Shown: positions 17,032 through 25,892, counted from the stretch's first letter. The stretch: DNA of 64,000 bases from Atlantibacter sp. RC6 (GCF_014193285.1 NZ_JACHZE010000006.1:240165-304164); one strand, 5' to 3'. Notes: generated by a model from the letters alone, not told the origin. Numbers and translations are program-made.

Positions 17032-17435
17032 TACCGGCCCCCGTTGCACATGCAGCCGCCCTTACCAACCCAAATCCCCGCGAATGCTGGCGCAGCCGTC
17101 GGGTCAGGGGGAATAAGCGCTGTGGCGCAACCGTGTTTGTCCAGCCCGCGCAGCAGGCTCAGCGCGCCTTTCCAGCGGTCAGAAAACGACTGGTACCGGA
17201 ATGAACGCGAAGCGCCGTTTGGCGCAGTCTGGCTGGAAAGGTATTTATCACCCTGCCCGAGCCCCATCAGCGCCAGCAGGTAAAGCTGGATAAGCAGCGC
17301 TGTCGATGCCGGATAATGAAGGGCCAGGCATTCCTCAATGCCGTTGGCCTGGTCAATCAGCGCCGCCAGCACAAAGTCGGGTAAAGCGATGCCCTGCCCG
17401 GTCAGGTACTGCTGTGCCTGTTCCTGTGAGACCAT
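17031..17435 (-). CDS. Head-tail adaptor (connector) protein
   Basis: 134 aa of mostly helical sequence (QEQAQQYLTGQGIALPDFVLAALIDQANGIEECLALHYP ... LLIQLYLLALMGLG) typical of the gp6/gp15-like adaptor that docks on the portal. It ends in a short Cys-containing tail (GKGGCMCNGG). Gene order (capsid, HeH protein, this, neck, gp10-like) supports the assignment. A two-hairpin terminator lies upstream of its start. Confidence 0.65.
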   Translation of the reverse strand: MVSQEQAQQYLTGQGIALPDFVLAALIDQANGIEECLALHYPASTALLIQLYLLALMGLGQGDKYLSSQTAPNGASRSFRYQSFSDRWKGALSLLRGLDKHGCATALIPPDPTAAPAFAGIWVGKGGCMCNGGR

Positions 17436-17446
17436 GACAGACTCCT

Positions 17447-17500
17447 GAAAAAAGACGCCCCGCCGGAACGGGGCATAAAAAAACCGCTTTCGCGGCGGTT
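17447..17500 (-). terminator. Double hairpin after HeH protein gene
   Basis: Two stem-loops in a row: GCCCCG...CGGGGC (17457-17474) and AACCGC...GCGGTT (17481-17500), each followed leftward by a U run. They lie between capsid-side genes and connector genes, and could lower expression of the connectors relative to capsid. Confidence 0.75.
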
Positions 17501-17792
17501 ATTCAGCAGGGAACAGGTTTTCAAGCTCGCCAGGCGGCAGCAGCTCCGAAAGCTTTTCCGCACCCAGGTTGCCTTTGAACTCGATCCCCAGTTCTTTCAG
17601 ACGTTCAGCAATGATTTCTTTTCGGGATTTGCCCTCACTGCCCGCGCCCGGTGTTGCCGGGGTAAGCGAGCCACCCGCTTCCCCCTGCATCAGGCGAAGA
17701 TGAGATTCCAGCGCCGGATGAACTTTATCCAGAACCAGCACATCCCCAACCTTAACGCCATGCCAGCCACGTACGACTTCAAACTTCGGCAT
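17499..17792 (-). CDS. HeH/LEM-domain small structural protein
   Basis: 97 aa. The N-terminal ~45 residues (PKFEVVRGWHGVKVGDVLVLDKVHPALESHL) form a small beta domain. A Gly/Pro/Ser linker leads to a C-terminal HeH (LEM-like) helix-extended-helix (SRKEIIAERLKELGIEFKGNL), a nucleic-acid or protein-binding module common in phage head operons (lambda FI-like position). It follows the major capsid gene and precedes the connector. It probably assists DNA packaging or capsid completion (inference). Confidence 0.7.
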   Translation of the reverse strand: MPKFEVVRGWHGVKVGDVLVLDKVHPALESHLRLMQGEAGGSLTPATPGAGSEGKSRKEIIAERLKELGIEFKGNLGAEKLSELLPPGELENLFPAE

Positions 17793-17801
17793 AAATTCTC
17801 C

Positions 17802-18905
17802 TTAGTCCAGGTCAGCACCGTAGACAACACCAGAAAGGCCATCGTCATCCCGTTTAATCTGCAAACCTTCTGCAGACATGATCTGGAAGTTATAGTTGCT
17901 CTGCGGCATCGGACGAGGCAACGGAACCACCCCAACCGCCATCCCTACCAGCGGCGTGATCACATCCTGACGACGTTCATACGCCAGGAATTCATTACCG
18001 GTTAGTGCATAGGTCTGGCGGATATCTTTCACCGGCATAAATTTGCGGATGGCGTCCAGGACATTGCCGCTGATAACGGCGTTCGCGCCGCTGCCGACTT
18101 CAATGGTGTAAGGCTTCGACAGGTTTGCCATAATTTCAGCGCTCAGCCACAGCACATCGTATGCAGTAACTTTGTTGGCGCGAGCGGTAATGCCAAATGC
18201 CCCGGTTGGCCCGAAGAACTCCAGTAGCTGCGCCGGCGTTGCCGTCGTCAGGTCGATGTTTACACCGCCAGCACCGGAACCGAGGTTAATCTTGGCGGTG
18301 TTACGATGATTGCGCATGCCCTGGGCCGGATAGTTCTGAACCTGAATGGTCGGGTTACCGTCGAGATAGCCTTTAACGCGACGTTTATGGAACTTGCGCA
18401 TCTTCGCCAGTTGCGAATCCAGCACCAGGTCAATACCGACGGTATTGAGGCCCGCAGCAAGACGCCAGTTCACACCATAGCCCGCGGTGTAAACCGGGAT
18501 CGGGTCGCCGTCGCTGCCGTATTCGGTATGGTCAAAAGAAAACGGTGGCTGACCGTCCAGACTAACCTGCACGTCATCGGCGATGTCACCAACAACGTTA
18601 TACAGCTTGGCAGTCTTGCCAATCGGCAATACCGTCTGTACGCCCATCAGATCGTTGACGATTTCCATCCCGATTTCCTGATCGCGCAGCTGGATGACCT
18701 GTCGGTCGATTTCGGCCCAGAATTCACGACCGAGACCATCACCGGCCAGGATATTCGCCGCCAGCATTTCAGGCGTCATGAGATTACGGTTTACCGCCAT
18801 CATGGCGCGGTGCTGGGCATCCCACATGTTACGGTTAGCCCACAGCTCATTCCAGTGCGTGCGCAGGCGGCTGTTTGTCGCCAGTGTTTCAGCAGAAAAA
18901 TACAT
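17802..18905 (-). CDS. Major capsid protein
   Basis: 367 aa. Position between decoration protein and connector genes, plus length, suit an HK97-fold capsid. Typical features are the N-arm (ETLATNSRLRTHWNELWANRNMWD), an E-loop/P-domain stretch (GVQTVLPIGKTAKLYNVVGDIADDVQVSLDG) and the A-domain ending LVGMAVGVVPLPRPMPQSNYNFQIMSA. I associate it with the ES18-like/DUF6260 group, but the group assignment is from memory. No capsid-stabilising protease cleavage site is evident. Confidence 0.85.
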   Translation of the reverse strand: MYFSAETLATNSRLRTHWNELWANRNMWDAQHRAMMAVNRNLMTPEMLAANILAGDGLGREFWAEIDRQVIQLRDQEIGMEIVNDLMGVQTVLPIGKTAKLYNVVGDIADDVQVSLDGQPPFSFDHTEYGSDGDPIPVYTAGYGVNWRLAAGLNTVGIDLVLDSQLAKMRKFHKRRVKGYLDGNPTIQVQNYPAQGMRNHRNTAKINLGSGAGGVNIDLTTATPAQLLEFFGPTGAFGITARANKVTAYDVLWLSAEIMANLSKPYTIEVGSGANAVISGNVLDAIRKFMPVKDIRQTYALTGNEFLAYERRQDVITPLVGMAVGVVPLPRPMPQSNYNFQIMSAEGLQIKRDDDGLSGVVYGADLD

Positions 18906-18916
18906 TGATGCTCTCC

Positions 18917-19357
18917 TTAAGCAACGGTCACGCTGGAAGCGCGCGCGCGGATGCGGATGAAGTCAACCGCTGTGGTGGTGACATCATCCTGGCAGTAACC
19001 GATGACCTGATAGGTACCCGCAGCGGTAGGCACGGCAGCGGCCTGACCTGCAACAACCGTAATTGGCTGGTCTTTTTTATAGGCACCTGCAGCGACACGA
19101 ACAGCGAATTCGCGTCCTTCCTCCAGGTAATTACCCACACCCGAATGACCGGACGGGATTGGATCGGTAATACCCAGTCCTTCGTGATAAGCGCAATCCA
19201 GCACATACATGCGTCCCACAGGCGCAGAGGCCTGTGCAAAAAGATTGCTGGCATTGATGACAACAAACGTCCCCGGGTTCAGGGACGCGGCAAGTTTTCG
19301 GGTTTCCGTCTTGTAGAGCGATTCCCCGTCGATATTAACGCGACGATAACGTGGCAT
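18917..19357 (-). CDS. Probable capsid decoration protein
   Basis: 146 aa, lying between protease/scaffold and major capsid as lambda D does. The sequence is a small beta-rich protein (LNPGTFVVINASNLFAQA ... VGRMYVLDCAYHEGLGITDPIPSGHSGVGNYLEEGREFAVRVAAGAYKKDQPITV) with no signal peptide, resembling DUF2190-type capsid cement proteins. A role in stabilising the expanded capsid is inferred from position and composition. Confidence 0.65.
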   Translation of the reverse strand: MPRYRRVNIDGESLYKTETRKLAASLNPGTFVVINASNLFAQASAPVGRMYVLDCAYHEGLGITDPIPSGHSGVGNYLEEGREFAVRVAAGAYKKDQPITVVAGQAAAVPTAAGTYQVIGYCQDDVTTTAVDFIRIRARASSVTVA

Positions 19358-19368
19358 TGGCGTTTCCC

Positions 19369-19713
19369 TTATTTAAAGTAAGTGGCCGGATCAGGTGCGC
19401 CGGTTTCGGTTTGCGCCTGTGCGGAGTTAGTACCCAGCGGTGCGGCTTCGCCCAGGTTTTTGAACATCGCATCCAGTGCGTCACCAGACAGCGCGTTCGC
19501 AACGATCTCGCCGTGAACTTTCGCAACCGCCGCGCGCTTCGTTGCTTCTTGGGCACGGGAGTTAGCGGTCAGGGTCTCAGCGAGCTGCTGCTGGTTGGCC
19601 TGCAGTGCATCAACCTTTTCCGCGAGAGGCTTAATAGCCGCCTCCGTGTTGGTCGCAACGGCCTGGCCGATCATGCTGCCGATTTGTTCCAGTTCTTCTT
19701 TGGTTAAAGGCAT
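19369..19713 (-). CDS. Nested scaffold protein (internal in-frame start)
   Basis: Within the protease gene an ATG at 19713 is preceded by GGAGGG at a 5-nt distance, a much stronger ribosome site than that of the full-length protein. It opens the same frame and would give a 114-aa protein (PLTKEELEQIGSMIGQAV ...) that is only the coiled-coil scaffold part. This mirrors lambda C/Nu3, where scaffold is the in-frame 3' part of the protease gene. Expression is inferred. Confidence 0.65.
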   Translation of the reverse strand: MPLTKEELEQIGSMIGQAVATNTEAAIKPLAEKVDALQANQQQLAETLTANSRAQEATKRAAVAKVHGEIVANALSGDALDAMFKNLGEAAPLGTNSAQAQTETGAPDPATYFK

Positions 19714-20634
19714 GTCGCCCTCCGTTTGATGGTTGGTTGCAGGCTTATCCTGCGGTGTGAAAAGGGATTTAACTTTGTTAGCCACGACGGTGACCCACGA
19801 CTCCTGGCGGGCAACCGGCGTTCCGGTGTCGTCAAAAGTGATTTTTCCGCCGTCAGAGGTGTAGCCGTAAACCTGCGCGCTGCCGCCATTGCGGATAATC
19901 ACCACCTGCGACTCGGTGAAGTCAGCCACCCAGGCATATTCGTTCTCGCCTGGAGCGAACTTTGCTTTTGCTGCCCGGTCGAGGCGTTGTTCACGCTCCC
20001 GGAAAGATTCGCCCACCAGCGCGCCGGAGTTGGCTTTTAGCGGTGTGGCGAGATCAGCATTCACCATCAGGCCAACGCCCTGCTCGGGTGTGGCAGCGCC
20101 GACTTCATGCAGCAGAATGGCGTCGTGATCCATGCCGTGGATTTTTGCCACCCAGTCAGCACCCAGCGCCTTCTGTTCTTCATTGGGTTCGAGCTGGTCA
20201 AGAAACACCGCCACACTTGTGTGAATTGGCGGCACGTCCTCGCCGCGCTCAATGGCTGCCACGCGCTCGAGGAGTTCCCGGCCACCTTCAGATTCGCTGG
20301 CCTTGTTCACATCCACCCATTTCTCCAGGTAGATACGATTCCCGGCTTTTTTAACGTTGCGGTTCCACGCGCCGACGAACCCGACATTCAGCCCTTCAGG
20401 CGAGAAGGCCGACACAAACTGGCCGTTTACCTGCGGATGACCGAGCGGTGCCAGCGTTCCCTCGAGGCCCTCATAGTGCTCATCGATTTCGCTGGCAGAA
20501 TAGAGACCGCCGTTCATGACGACATTGGCCGGCAGCGTATAACTGGGCAGGATCAGATGATCGCGCCCGTTGTGAACTTCCCGGCGAATAGACTGACTGT
20601 TCACGCGGGTGGTGACGTTTACTTGCATGGTCAT
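19369..20634 (-). CDS. Prohead protease-scaffold fusion (DUF2213)
   Basis: 421 aa. Residues ~1-190 are a DUF2213 domain (GLYSASEIDEHYEGLEGTLAPLGHPQVNG ... WNRNVKKAGNRIYLEKWVDV), regarded as a phage prohead protease with a His/Ser-type core. Residues ~305-421 are highly charged and helical with a coiled coil (KPLAEKVDALQANQQQLAETL), as expected for scaffold. The middle links the two. The gene lies between head morphogenesis and decoration genes, the usual place. An internal start at 19713 probably yields free scaffold (separate entry). Confidence 0.8.
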   Translation of the reverse strand: MTMQVNVTTRVNSQSIRREVHNGRDHLILPSYTLPANVVMNGGLYSASEIDEHYEGLEGTLAPLGHPQVNGQFVSAFSPEGLNVGFVGAWNRNVKKAGNRIYLEKWVDVNKASESEGGRELLERVAAIERGEDVPPIHTSVAVFLDQLEPNEEQKALGADWVAKIHGMDHDAILLHEVGAATPEQGVGLMVNADLATPLKANSGALVGESFREREQRLDRAAKAKFAPGENEYAWVADFTESQVVIIRNGGSAQVYGYTSDGGKITFDDTGTPVARQESWVTVVANKVKSLFTPQDKPATNHQTEGDMPLTKEELEQIGSMIGQAVATNTEAAIKPLAEKVDALQANQQQLAETLTANSRAQEATKRAAVAKVHGEIVANALSGDALDAMFKNLGEAAPLGTNSAQAQTETGAPDPATYFK

Positions 20635-20649
20635 GGTGGTGTCTCGCGG

Positions 20650-21603
20650 TTACGCGGCTCTGTGGTGGCCGCAGTCGCAGTGATTGGCTGTGAGTCCGGC
20701 TTTCTGCGCTTTCTCCAGGCGCTTCTTCGCCATATCAACAACATTGGGGTTAAGCGGCTGACCGCTGGCATTAACAAGCACAGCAACCTGCGTGCACTTA
20801 CAGTTAATCGCGTTGCCGTCGACGCTGTACCAGTCCCGAACTTCTTCGGTGGTGTAGAGATGCCCGTGGCGAAGCGCATGCTTACGCCGCGTTGTCGGAC
20901 TAAACGCTGACAGGTGCAAAAGACGGGTTGTAATGCCGTACTGCGCTTCGGCATCATCCGTTTCATCCCACCGGGCCCGGCGCAGCGCCGTCGGTATTTC
21001 CGTGCGAGCAATACGCTTAGCCCGGCTGAGTTCAATCCCGGTCTGGCTGGTGAGACGTTTCGCAATTTCCCGCGGGTTTTGCCCCCGCCCCATGCCATCG
21101 GTCAGAATGCGCGCCATATCCGATTTCATCCGCGCACTGAGGTTTTTCATCTCCTCAAATACCCTGGTTCTCACCAGCAGCAGACGGCGTTGGTACGGAT
21201 CACTCAGCAACAACTGCTGGAGACTTTCACGCCCGGCGGCATAGACCGGTGACTGCTGTGACAGGCTGGCAAATTCCTGAGCCGTGCCACGCTGATATCC
21301 CTGCCTGACGTAATCCCGCCAGAACCAGAAATCGGTCTCGCTGCCACCAAAAAGGATTTCATCAACAATCACCGAGGCGTTGCTGAGAAGCATTGATAAC
21401 AGTGAGGTGTCCAGGTCGAACGTGTAGCGGAGGTTTACAGCAGGTGATGCAGGAATGCGGTCAAGAATGTCCTGGTAAGCTTTTGCGATGCGCCTAATCC
21501 GTTTGCCGAACTCGTTAATCGCACCACGCTCGAGGCGGTCTGCACCGGTGGGATCGTTAAGGTTTCCCGGCAGAATCGGAGGTTTCGTCTTCCTCTTCTT
21601 CAT
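20650..21603 (-). CDS. Head morphogenesis protein (Mu gpF/SPP1 gp7-like)
   Basis: 317 aa from the ATG at 21603; an upstream extension lies inside the portal gene without a ribosome site. The C-terminal domain (MARILTDGMGRGQNPREIAKRLTSQTGIELSRAKRIARTEI ... HGHLYTTEEVRDWYSVDGNAINCKCTQVAVLVN) is the phage head morphogenesis/Mu F-like minor head domain with its conserved NCKC motif. It overlaps the portal 3' end by about 47 bp. It is a minor capsid protein that in related phages may travel with the DNA. Confidence 0.85.
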   Translation of the reverse strand: MKKRKTKPPILPGNLNDPTGADRLERGAINEFGKRIRRIAKAYQDILDRIPASPAVNLRYTFDLDTSLLSMLLSNASVIVDEILFGGSETDFWFWRDYVRQGYQRGTAQEFASLSQQSPVYAAGRESLQQLLLSDPYQRRLLLVRTRVFEEMKNLSARMKSDMARILTDGMGRGQNPREIAKRLTSQTGIELSRAKRIARTEIPTALRRARWDETDDAEAQYGITTRLLHLSAFSPTTRRKHALRHGHLYTTEEVRDWYSVDGNAINCKCTQVAVLVNASGQPLNPNVVDMAKKRLEKAQKAGLTANHCDCGHHRAA

Positions 21604-22906
21604 CGTCTTCCCCCAGCGGTGCAGGTGAGCCCTCATACCCGGCAGCGACACGGATTTCTTCGCCGGTGAATGGCTGTTCGCCAGTGGCTATCGAGGCGCT
21701 GTTAATTTCCGCCATCGTTTTGGCTGCCGCCAGCTTCTCAGCGTCGGTGCTGGCGTTCAGGTCATCCCAGATAACCGCTTTCTGCCTTACCGCGTCGAGA
21801 ATGCCCAGCTCCACCAGCTTGTCGCACAGGTCTTCAATATCGAATGACAAATCACCCCGGCGAGACTGGCAGCGCGCGTTGAAGTAACGCTGGTCTTCTG
21901 TACTGGCACGCTCGCCCGTCTGCATACCAACGAGGATTTTGGTCGGGATATCCAGCGCGGCGGCGGCTGTCTGAAGGTTGACGTTATAGGTCGGGCCGGG
22001 ATCGGCTACCGTGGTTACCAGCGGCGTGACAGCTGCGCCCTGGGTCGTCAGCAGCGCATCGTTGCCCCGGTTAATCTCCACAGCGACTTCATTGAACTTC
22101 TCCTGTAGTTCTGAAACGCTCACGTCATATAGCGATGCCAGATTGGTGAAGTCTATTTTTTCGTCAAAGTTGATGCTCAGCTGGCGGGCGGCGTTTTTCA
22201 GGAATGACTCACCGGAGCCGCCTTCCACCTTCTCAAGGCTTACGAATGCGTTATAGGCAGGCTCCAGAAAACCAATAGCATCAGGGGAATAATCACCCAG
22301 GATAAAAACGCGATCCGGATGAACGTCCACGCGCCGGATGGCGCCGCTCGCAAGTTGCTCGATGTACTGCCACATTTTCGGCTGGCCGTAGGTGCGGGAG
22401 TTAAGACCTGTATCCCAGTCCTTAACCTTTAATGTCCCCGCCCAGGCTACGGTGATTTTCTCCAGTCCCCGCCCTCTGGTTACAGGCAGGTTCCAGTCTT
22501 TACCGTCCCGTATATGCAGCAGAATGCCGGAGTAACGCCCCACCAGCCGCCGTAAATCGGCCTCGGCAAAAGAGCGCCAGAAGCGATGCGTTAACACAGA
22601 CTTAGCCTTACGTTCCCACGCCGTTTCCTTGCGGGTCTCGTCCTGCTCATCACCTTCAATAATTTCCGGGTTGCTTTGCCAGCATGCACCGATCAGCTTT
22701 TTGACCGCGCCATGGGCAATACCGCTGCGCCGGTACAGGCTGTAGAGGTCATCGAAGATAATGTCGTCCTTGAATCCGTACTCGCACCATGCCGAGCTAC
22801 GCTTCGAATCCAGTCCCATGGCTGGGTTGGCGGCCATCATACGGGCACGCGCAAGCCTGGCATCGGTCAACGCGTGGTTGACGGCCAGTTGGAGATTTTT
22901 ATTCAT
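21557..22906 (-). CDS. Portal protein, DUF1073 family
   Basis: 449 aa starting at MNKNLQLAVNHAL; the longer frame begins upstream of a terminator and is rejected. It shows the DUF1073 portal pattern (DDLYSLYRRSGIAHGAVKKLIGACWQ ... ARMMAANPAMGLDSKRSSAW ... PTKILVGMQTGERASTEDQRYFNARCQS). It ends in an acidic tail (EDDEEEEDETSDSAG). It makes the dodecameric channel through which terminase pumps DNA. Databases often label this family 'anti-CBASS Acb1'; gene order here (TerL, portal, head morphogenesis) says portal. Confidence 0.88.
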   Translation of the reverse strand: MNKNLQLAVNHALTDARLARARMMAANPAMGLDSKRSSAWCEYGFKDDIIFDDLYSLYRRSGIAHGAVKKLIGACWQSNPEIIEGDEQDETRKETAWERKAKSVLTHRFWRSFAEADLRRLVGRYSGILLHIRDGKDWNLPVTRGRGLEKITVAWAGTLKVKDWDTGLNSRTYGQPKMWQYIEQLASGAIRRVDVHPDRVFILGDYSPDAIGFLEPAYNAFVSLEKVEGGSGESFLKNAARQLSINFDEKIDFTNLASLYDVSVSELQEKFNEVAVEINRGNDALLTTQGAAVTPLVTTVADPGPTYNVNLQTAAAALDIPTKILVGMQTGERASTEDQRYFNARCQSRRGDLSFDIEDLCDKLVELGILDAVRQKAVIWDDLNASTDAEKLAAAKTMAEINSASIATGEQPFTGEEIRVAAGYEGSPAPLGEDDEEEEDETSDSAGKP

Positions 22907-22935
22907 GCAGGGTCCGTTTGATGGATTTAGGGCAA

Positions 22936-22963
22936 TAAAAAAGGCCGCCGAGGCGACCTTTTT
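22936..22963 (-). terminator. Terminator before portal gene
   Basis: AAGG(C)CGCC / GGCG(A)CCTT hairpin with six A on the plus strand at 22937-22942 (leftward U run). It lies 12 bp past the stop of the 57-aa gene and 30 bp before the portal start. Confidence 0.7.
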
Positions 22964-22974
22964 CATAGTCTGAT

Positions 22975-23148
22975 TTAGATAAGCTTAATTTTCACTTCAT
23001 AACCTTCAAGACCAGCCATAGTTTCATTGGGAATGAATTCAATCTCAGAAACCTCCTTCCCTGACTTTTTACGCAATTCAGCAATTTTCTTAGAAATGAG
23101 AGCAGCTATATCCGCTTCGGCCTTTTGCTTTTGATCTTCGATGTTCAT
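22975..23148 (-). CDS. Small acidic hypothetical protein, 57 aa
   Basis: A frame between terminase large subunit and portal, starting at 23148 (AAGAGGTT upstream; an adjacent second ATG at 23151 is possible). The product is a charged helical N-terminus (EDQKQKAEADIAALISKKIAELRKKSG) and a short beta-like end (AGLEGYEVKIKLI), without signals. Lambda has gpW at this position, but the sequence does not look like gpW. It is followed by its own terminator, which suggests independent regulation. Function unknown. Confidence 0.6.
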   Translation of the reverse strand: MNIEDQKQKAEADIAALISKKIAELRKKSGKEVSEIEFIPNETMAGLEGYEVKIKLI

Positions 23149-23234
23149 CATAACCTCTTAAGATTTATCTAAGCTTCAGTAAGATAATCGTCTTACGAAT
23201 GCTACATCTGCACATAACTAATTATAAATTATGG

Positions 23235-24719
23235 TTATCGTCCTTGCAGACGTTTGGGAATCATCATGCCCATCGGCTGCGCGCCGCCGAGCTCGGTAAG
23301 TGCGTACACTGCCGCGTCCAGTCGGTCGGGTGACTTTTTGGCGGTGGCCGGCACGTATTCCATCAACTGGTTTTCAAGCAGATAGAGATTGCCGTGATGA
23401 GCTACGCGCCCCTGTTCGTAGAGCGCGGATATCGGTTCGGCGCGGGCAAATTTCCCTTTGTTGGCATGCACCCTAATAATGCGGCCTTTGAACCCGGCGT
23501 TACGCAGTGTTTCCTCCGCCATATCGCCGCCCTGGTTCGTTTCAATAACGATCGCATCAGCACCATGCTCTTCATAAGCCCACATAGCCTTTTTAGCCCA
23601 GCCCGCCGGTGAGTATTTGGCGCTATAATCGCCATCCACAGAGAACTGTTTTTTATCGCCAGCACCGTATGCGCTGGCGGCCACGATCCCGGTTTCGTCG
23701 CTTTCATCGCTGTTAGTGGCCTGCGGGTCAATTGCGATAACCGTACGAACCTTATCAAAGCGGATCTGCAGGTCGCGCGCGGCGCTAACCATTGTCTCAG
23801 TCCACAGTGCGCCCTCCGCGTTAAATTTGCGGGGCTTCTGCATGTACTGCGCTTCAGCGGTGCGCCGGTGGGAGAACAGAGAAACGCGATGGCTTTCGTT
23901 ATGTTTGAACGGCCAGAGCCAGCCATCAGGCAGGCCATGTTTAATCGGGATAGCGTGAGTGTTTTCCGGATACTGCGCTGAATACGCCTGGCTGTTGTCG
24001 ATAATCACCGGCAGATTCAGGTGGTGCCACATCTCACCACTACCGCCGCGCAGCAGGTACCCGCTCAGGTCGTGATAGTGGATGCGCTGCATGATCACTA
24101 TCATCGGCGTCGTTTCTACAGCCAGACGTGATTTGATGGTTTCGTTAAAGCGGTTGTTCACGCCATCGCGTACTGTTTCGCTGTAGGCATCATCTGGTTT
24201 TACCGGGTCATCGATAATCAGCGCGCCCTGCCAGCCCAGCTCCATGTGTCCGGCACGAAAGCCAGTAACCTGCCCGGCAGCTGACGACGCGTAAACCCCG
24301 CCGCCGTATTCGTTCCACCACATCGCCTTGCTGTCGGCATCATCGCGCAACGCCATCGGCCACATTGACTGATAGGCCTGCGATTTGACCATGCCGCGTG
24401 CAGTCGATGAGTTTAGTAGCGCCAGCTGGTGGGAGTACGACAGGTGCATAAACCGGGCGCGCCGGTTCAACGCCAGTCCCCGGCCCATCATGTTAATGGT
24501 TGCCAGTTCTGTTTTTGTGTAGCCAGGCGGAACGTTAATAATCAGGCGCGTAATCTCACCATCTATAACGCGGTTCAGCGTCTGCTGAATAACTTTGTGA
24601 TGCTGTGCGACAATCATCTTGCCGCCGGTGCGCTGTTTGAAGAAATAACGCGCGTAATACAGTCCATCCTCTTCACATTCGACCTTACGGGCAAATGCCT
24701 TTTGCTCAGCAGTCGTCAT
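23235..24719 (-). CDS. Terminase large subunit
   Basis: 494 aa, the DNA-packaging motor. The ATPase domain has a degenerate Walker A (NVPPGYTKTEL, residues ~63-74) and Walker B (GALIIDDPVK). The nuclease domain has Asp residues in AIDPQATNSDESDETG, with DRLDAAVYAL near the end. It overlaps TerS by 14 bp, a sign of translational coupling. This type is shared with headful-packaging phages, but cos versus pac cannot be settled from the protein alone. Confidence 0.93.
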   Translation of the reverse strand: MTTAEQKAFARKVECEEDGLYYARYFFKQRTGGKMIVAQHHKVIQQTLNRVIDGEITRLIINVPPGYTKTELATINMMGRGLALNRRARFMHLSYSHQLALLNSSTARGMVKSQAYQSMWPMALRDDADSKAMWWNEYGGGVYASSAAGQVTGFRAGHMELGWQGALIIDDPVKPDDAYSETVRDGVNNRFNETIKSRLAVETTPMIVIMQRIHYHDLSGYLLRGGSGEMWHHLNLPVIIDNSQAYSAQYPENTHAIPIKHGLPDGWLWPFKHNESHRVSLFSHRRTAEAQYMQKPRKFNAEGALWTETMVSAARDLQIRFDKVRTVIAIDPQATNSDESDETGIVAASAYGAGDKKQFSVDGDYSAKYSPAGWAKKAMWAYEEHGADAIVIETNQGGDMAEETLRNAGFKGRIIRVHANKGKFARAEPISALYEQGRVAHHGNLYLLENQLMEYVPATAKKSPDRLDAAVYALTELGGAQPMGMMIPKRLQGR

Positions 24720-25185
24720 CCTCCATCATCTCCTGCCTTGCGGATTTGTATTCCTCTTTGCTCATGGTGATCGTCTGGATAGCGCCACCGTTTGGCCCGG
24801 AATGTTCGAATTTATGTTTGTTGGAGTAAGCATCACCACACTCTTTTGCAGCCTGCTCAATCAACTCAGCTGTGAGCGCGAAGTTTTTCATGCGCTCGGT
24901 GTTTGTCACCATGCGATCAAGCATGCGCAGCCGGTAGGCTTTATTCGCGATCGGGATGTCGGAGATTTCGGTTTGAAACCGTTCTCGAGTGGCACTGAAA
25001 AGCTCAACCCATTTTTTAGCAAGCCCCCTGCCGCTCACCTTTGTGGGATCGTGGCTTTCAACCTGCTGCGGGGTGATCCTGATATTGAATTCTTTCTGGA
25101 CGGACTCCACGACAATAGACGGGGTATCAAAGCACGCAAGAGCCTGAACGATGAAGGCTTTCACGTCAGGTTTTAGCGCAGCCAT
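24706..25185 (-). CDS. Terminase small subunit (DUF2280)
   Basis: 159 aa. The N-terminal helix-turn-helix-like DUF2280 region (ALKPDVKAFIVQALACFDTPSIVVESVQKEFNIRITPQQVESHDPTK) recognises the packaging site. The middle is a coiled coil for oligomerisation, and the acidic C-terminus (EYKSARQEMMEDDDC) contacts the large subunit. It is directly coupled to TerL. Confidence 0.88.
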   Translation of the reverse strand: MAALKPDVKAFIVQALACFDTPSIVVESVQKEFNIRITPQQVESHDPTKVSGRGLAKKWVELFSATRERFQTEISDIPIANKAYRLRMLDRMVTNTERMKNFALTAELIEQAAKECGDAYSNKHKFEHSGPNGGAIQTITMSKEEYKSARQEMMEDDDC

Positions 25186-25215
25186 AAATCACCACTCTTC
25201 CAAATCAATCCAAAA

Positions 25216-25854
25216 TTATGCCAGCTTCAGCATGCACGTTCCGCACGCTCTGGCGATATCAAGGTGAGCCACTTCCGCAGGCCTGTTTGCTGCGTCCACC
25301 AGCTGTTGCACATCGTGACTGGCACCATAGCGGCGAACGACGCCAACAAACTCTTCCACATCGTGGCCGCGCAGTTTCAGTTTGGGTAACCCACTGTCCC
25401 GGTAGAATTTCGGCGCGCCGAATTCATCGGTTTCCTGTGCGATGTGGTAAAGCTCATGCTCGACCAGCGCGCAGAACTCCAGATCGGAACATTGGGCGCA
25501 GTAATCAGCGGCCAGGGTGATAATAAAATCCGGGATGTGCCCGAACCATTCGTACATCTGCTGTTCCATTCGGGCTTTTTGCCAGCCACCAGCGCGCATC
25601 ATTACCTCTTCGCACTGGCCCAGTACTGCGCGCCCCTTCTTCGCGAATGCATTCGACGCCCACATGAATACGATGTCAGCTTCCAGTAAGTGGAAATGGT
25701 CAGGGTTATGCAGGGTGCCTTCTTCACTCAGTATCCCGGTATGTATCCACTCGTGAACGCCTTCAGCCGGGATTAATCGTATGTAGGGCTTGAAGTCCGG
25801 GTTATCGATAAACTGGGGCGGTGGGTATGGCCTTTGGGTCATGATGTCAGCCAT
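25216..25854 (-). CDS. Putative phage zinc metallopeptidase
   Basis: 212 aa. It contains HELYH (HExxH zinc motif, VEHELYHIAQETDEFG) about two thirds along, preceded by a Cys pair (AQCSDLEFC), and ends with CGTC. This is the PhageMetallopep-type family often encoded just upstream of terminase. Catalysis is predicted; the natural substrate is not known, and in some phages it may act on host or capsid proteins. It is in the late operon, 30 bp before TerS. Confidence 0.8.
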   Translation of the reverse strand: MADIMTQRPYPPPQFIDNPDFKPYIRLIPAEGVHEWIHTGILSEEGTLHNPDHFHLLEADIVFMWASNAFAKKGRAVLGQCEEVMMRAGGWQKARMEQQMYEWFGHIPDFIITLAADYCAQCSDLEFCALVEHELYHIAQETDEFGAPKFYRDSGLPKLKLRGHDVEEFVGVVRRYGASHDVQQLVDAANRPAEVAHLDIARACGTCMLKLA

Positions 25855-25892
25855 AAAATTACCTTGCTTTCAGGTGCGCGTACGAAGCGCAT

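Noticed and set aside
21557..22906. Portal gene could be read as an 'anti-CBASS Acb1' protein
   Set aside because: That label is a database name spread on the DUF1073 family. Size, order between TerL and head morphogenesis, and lack of any other portal show it is the portal.
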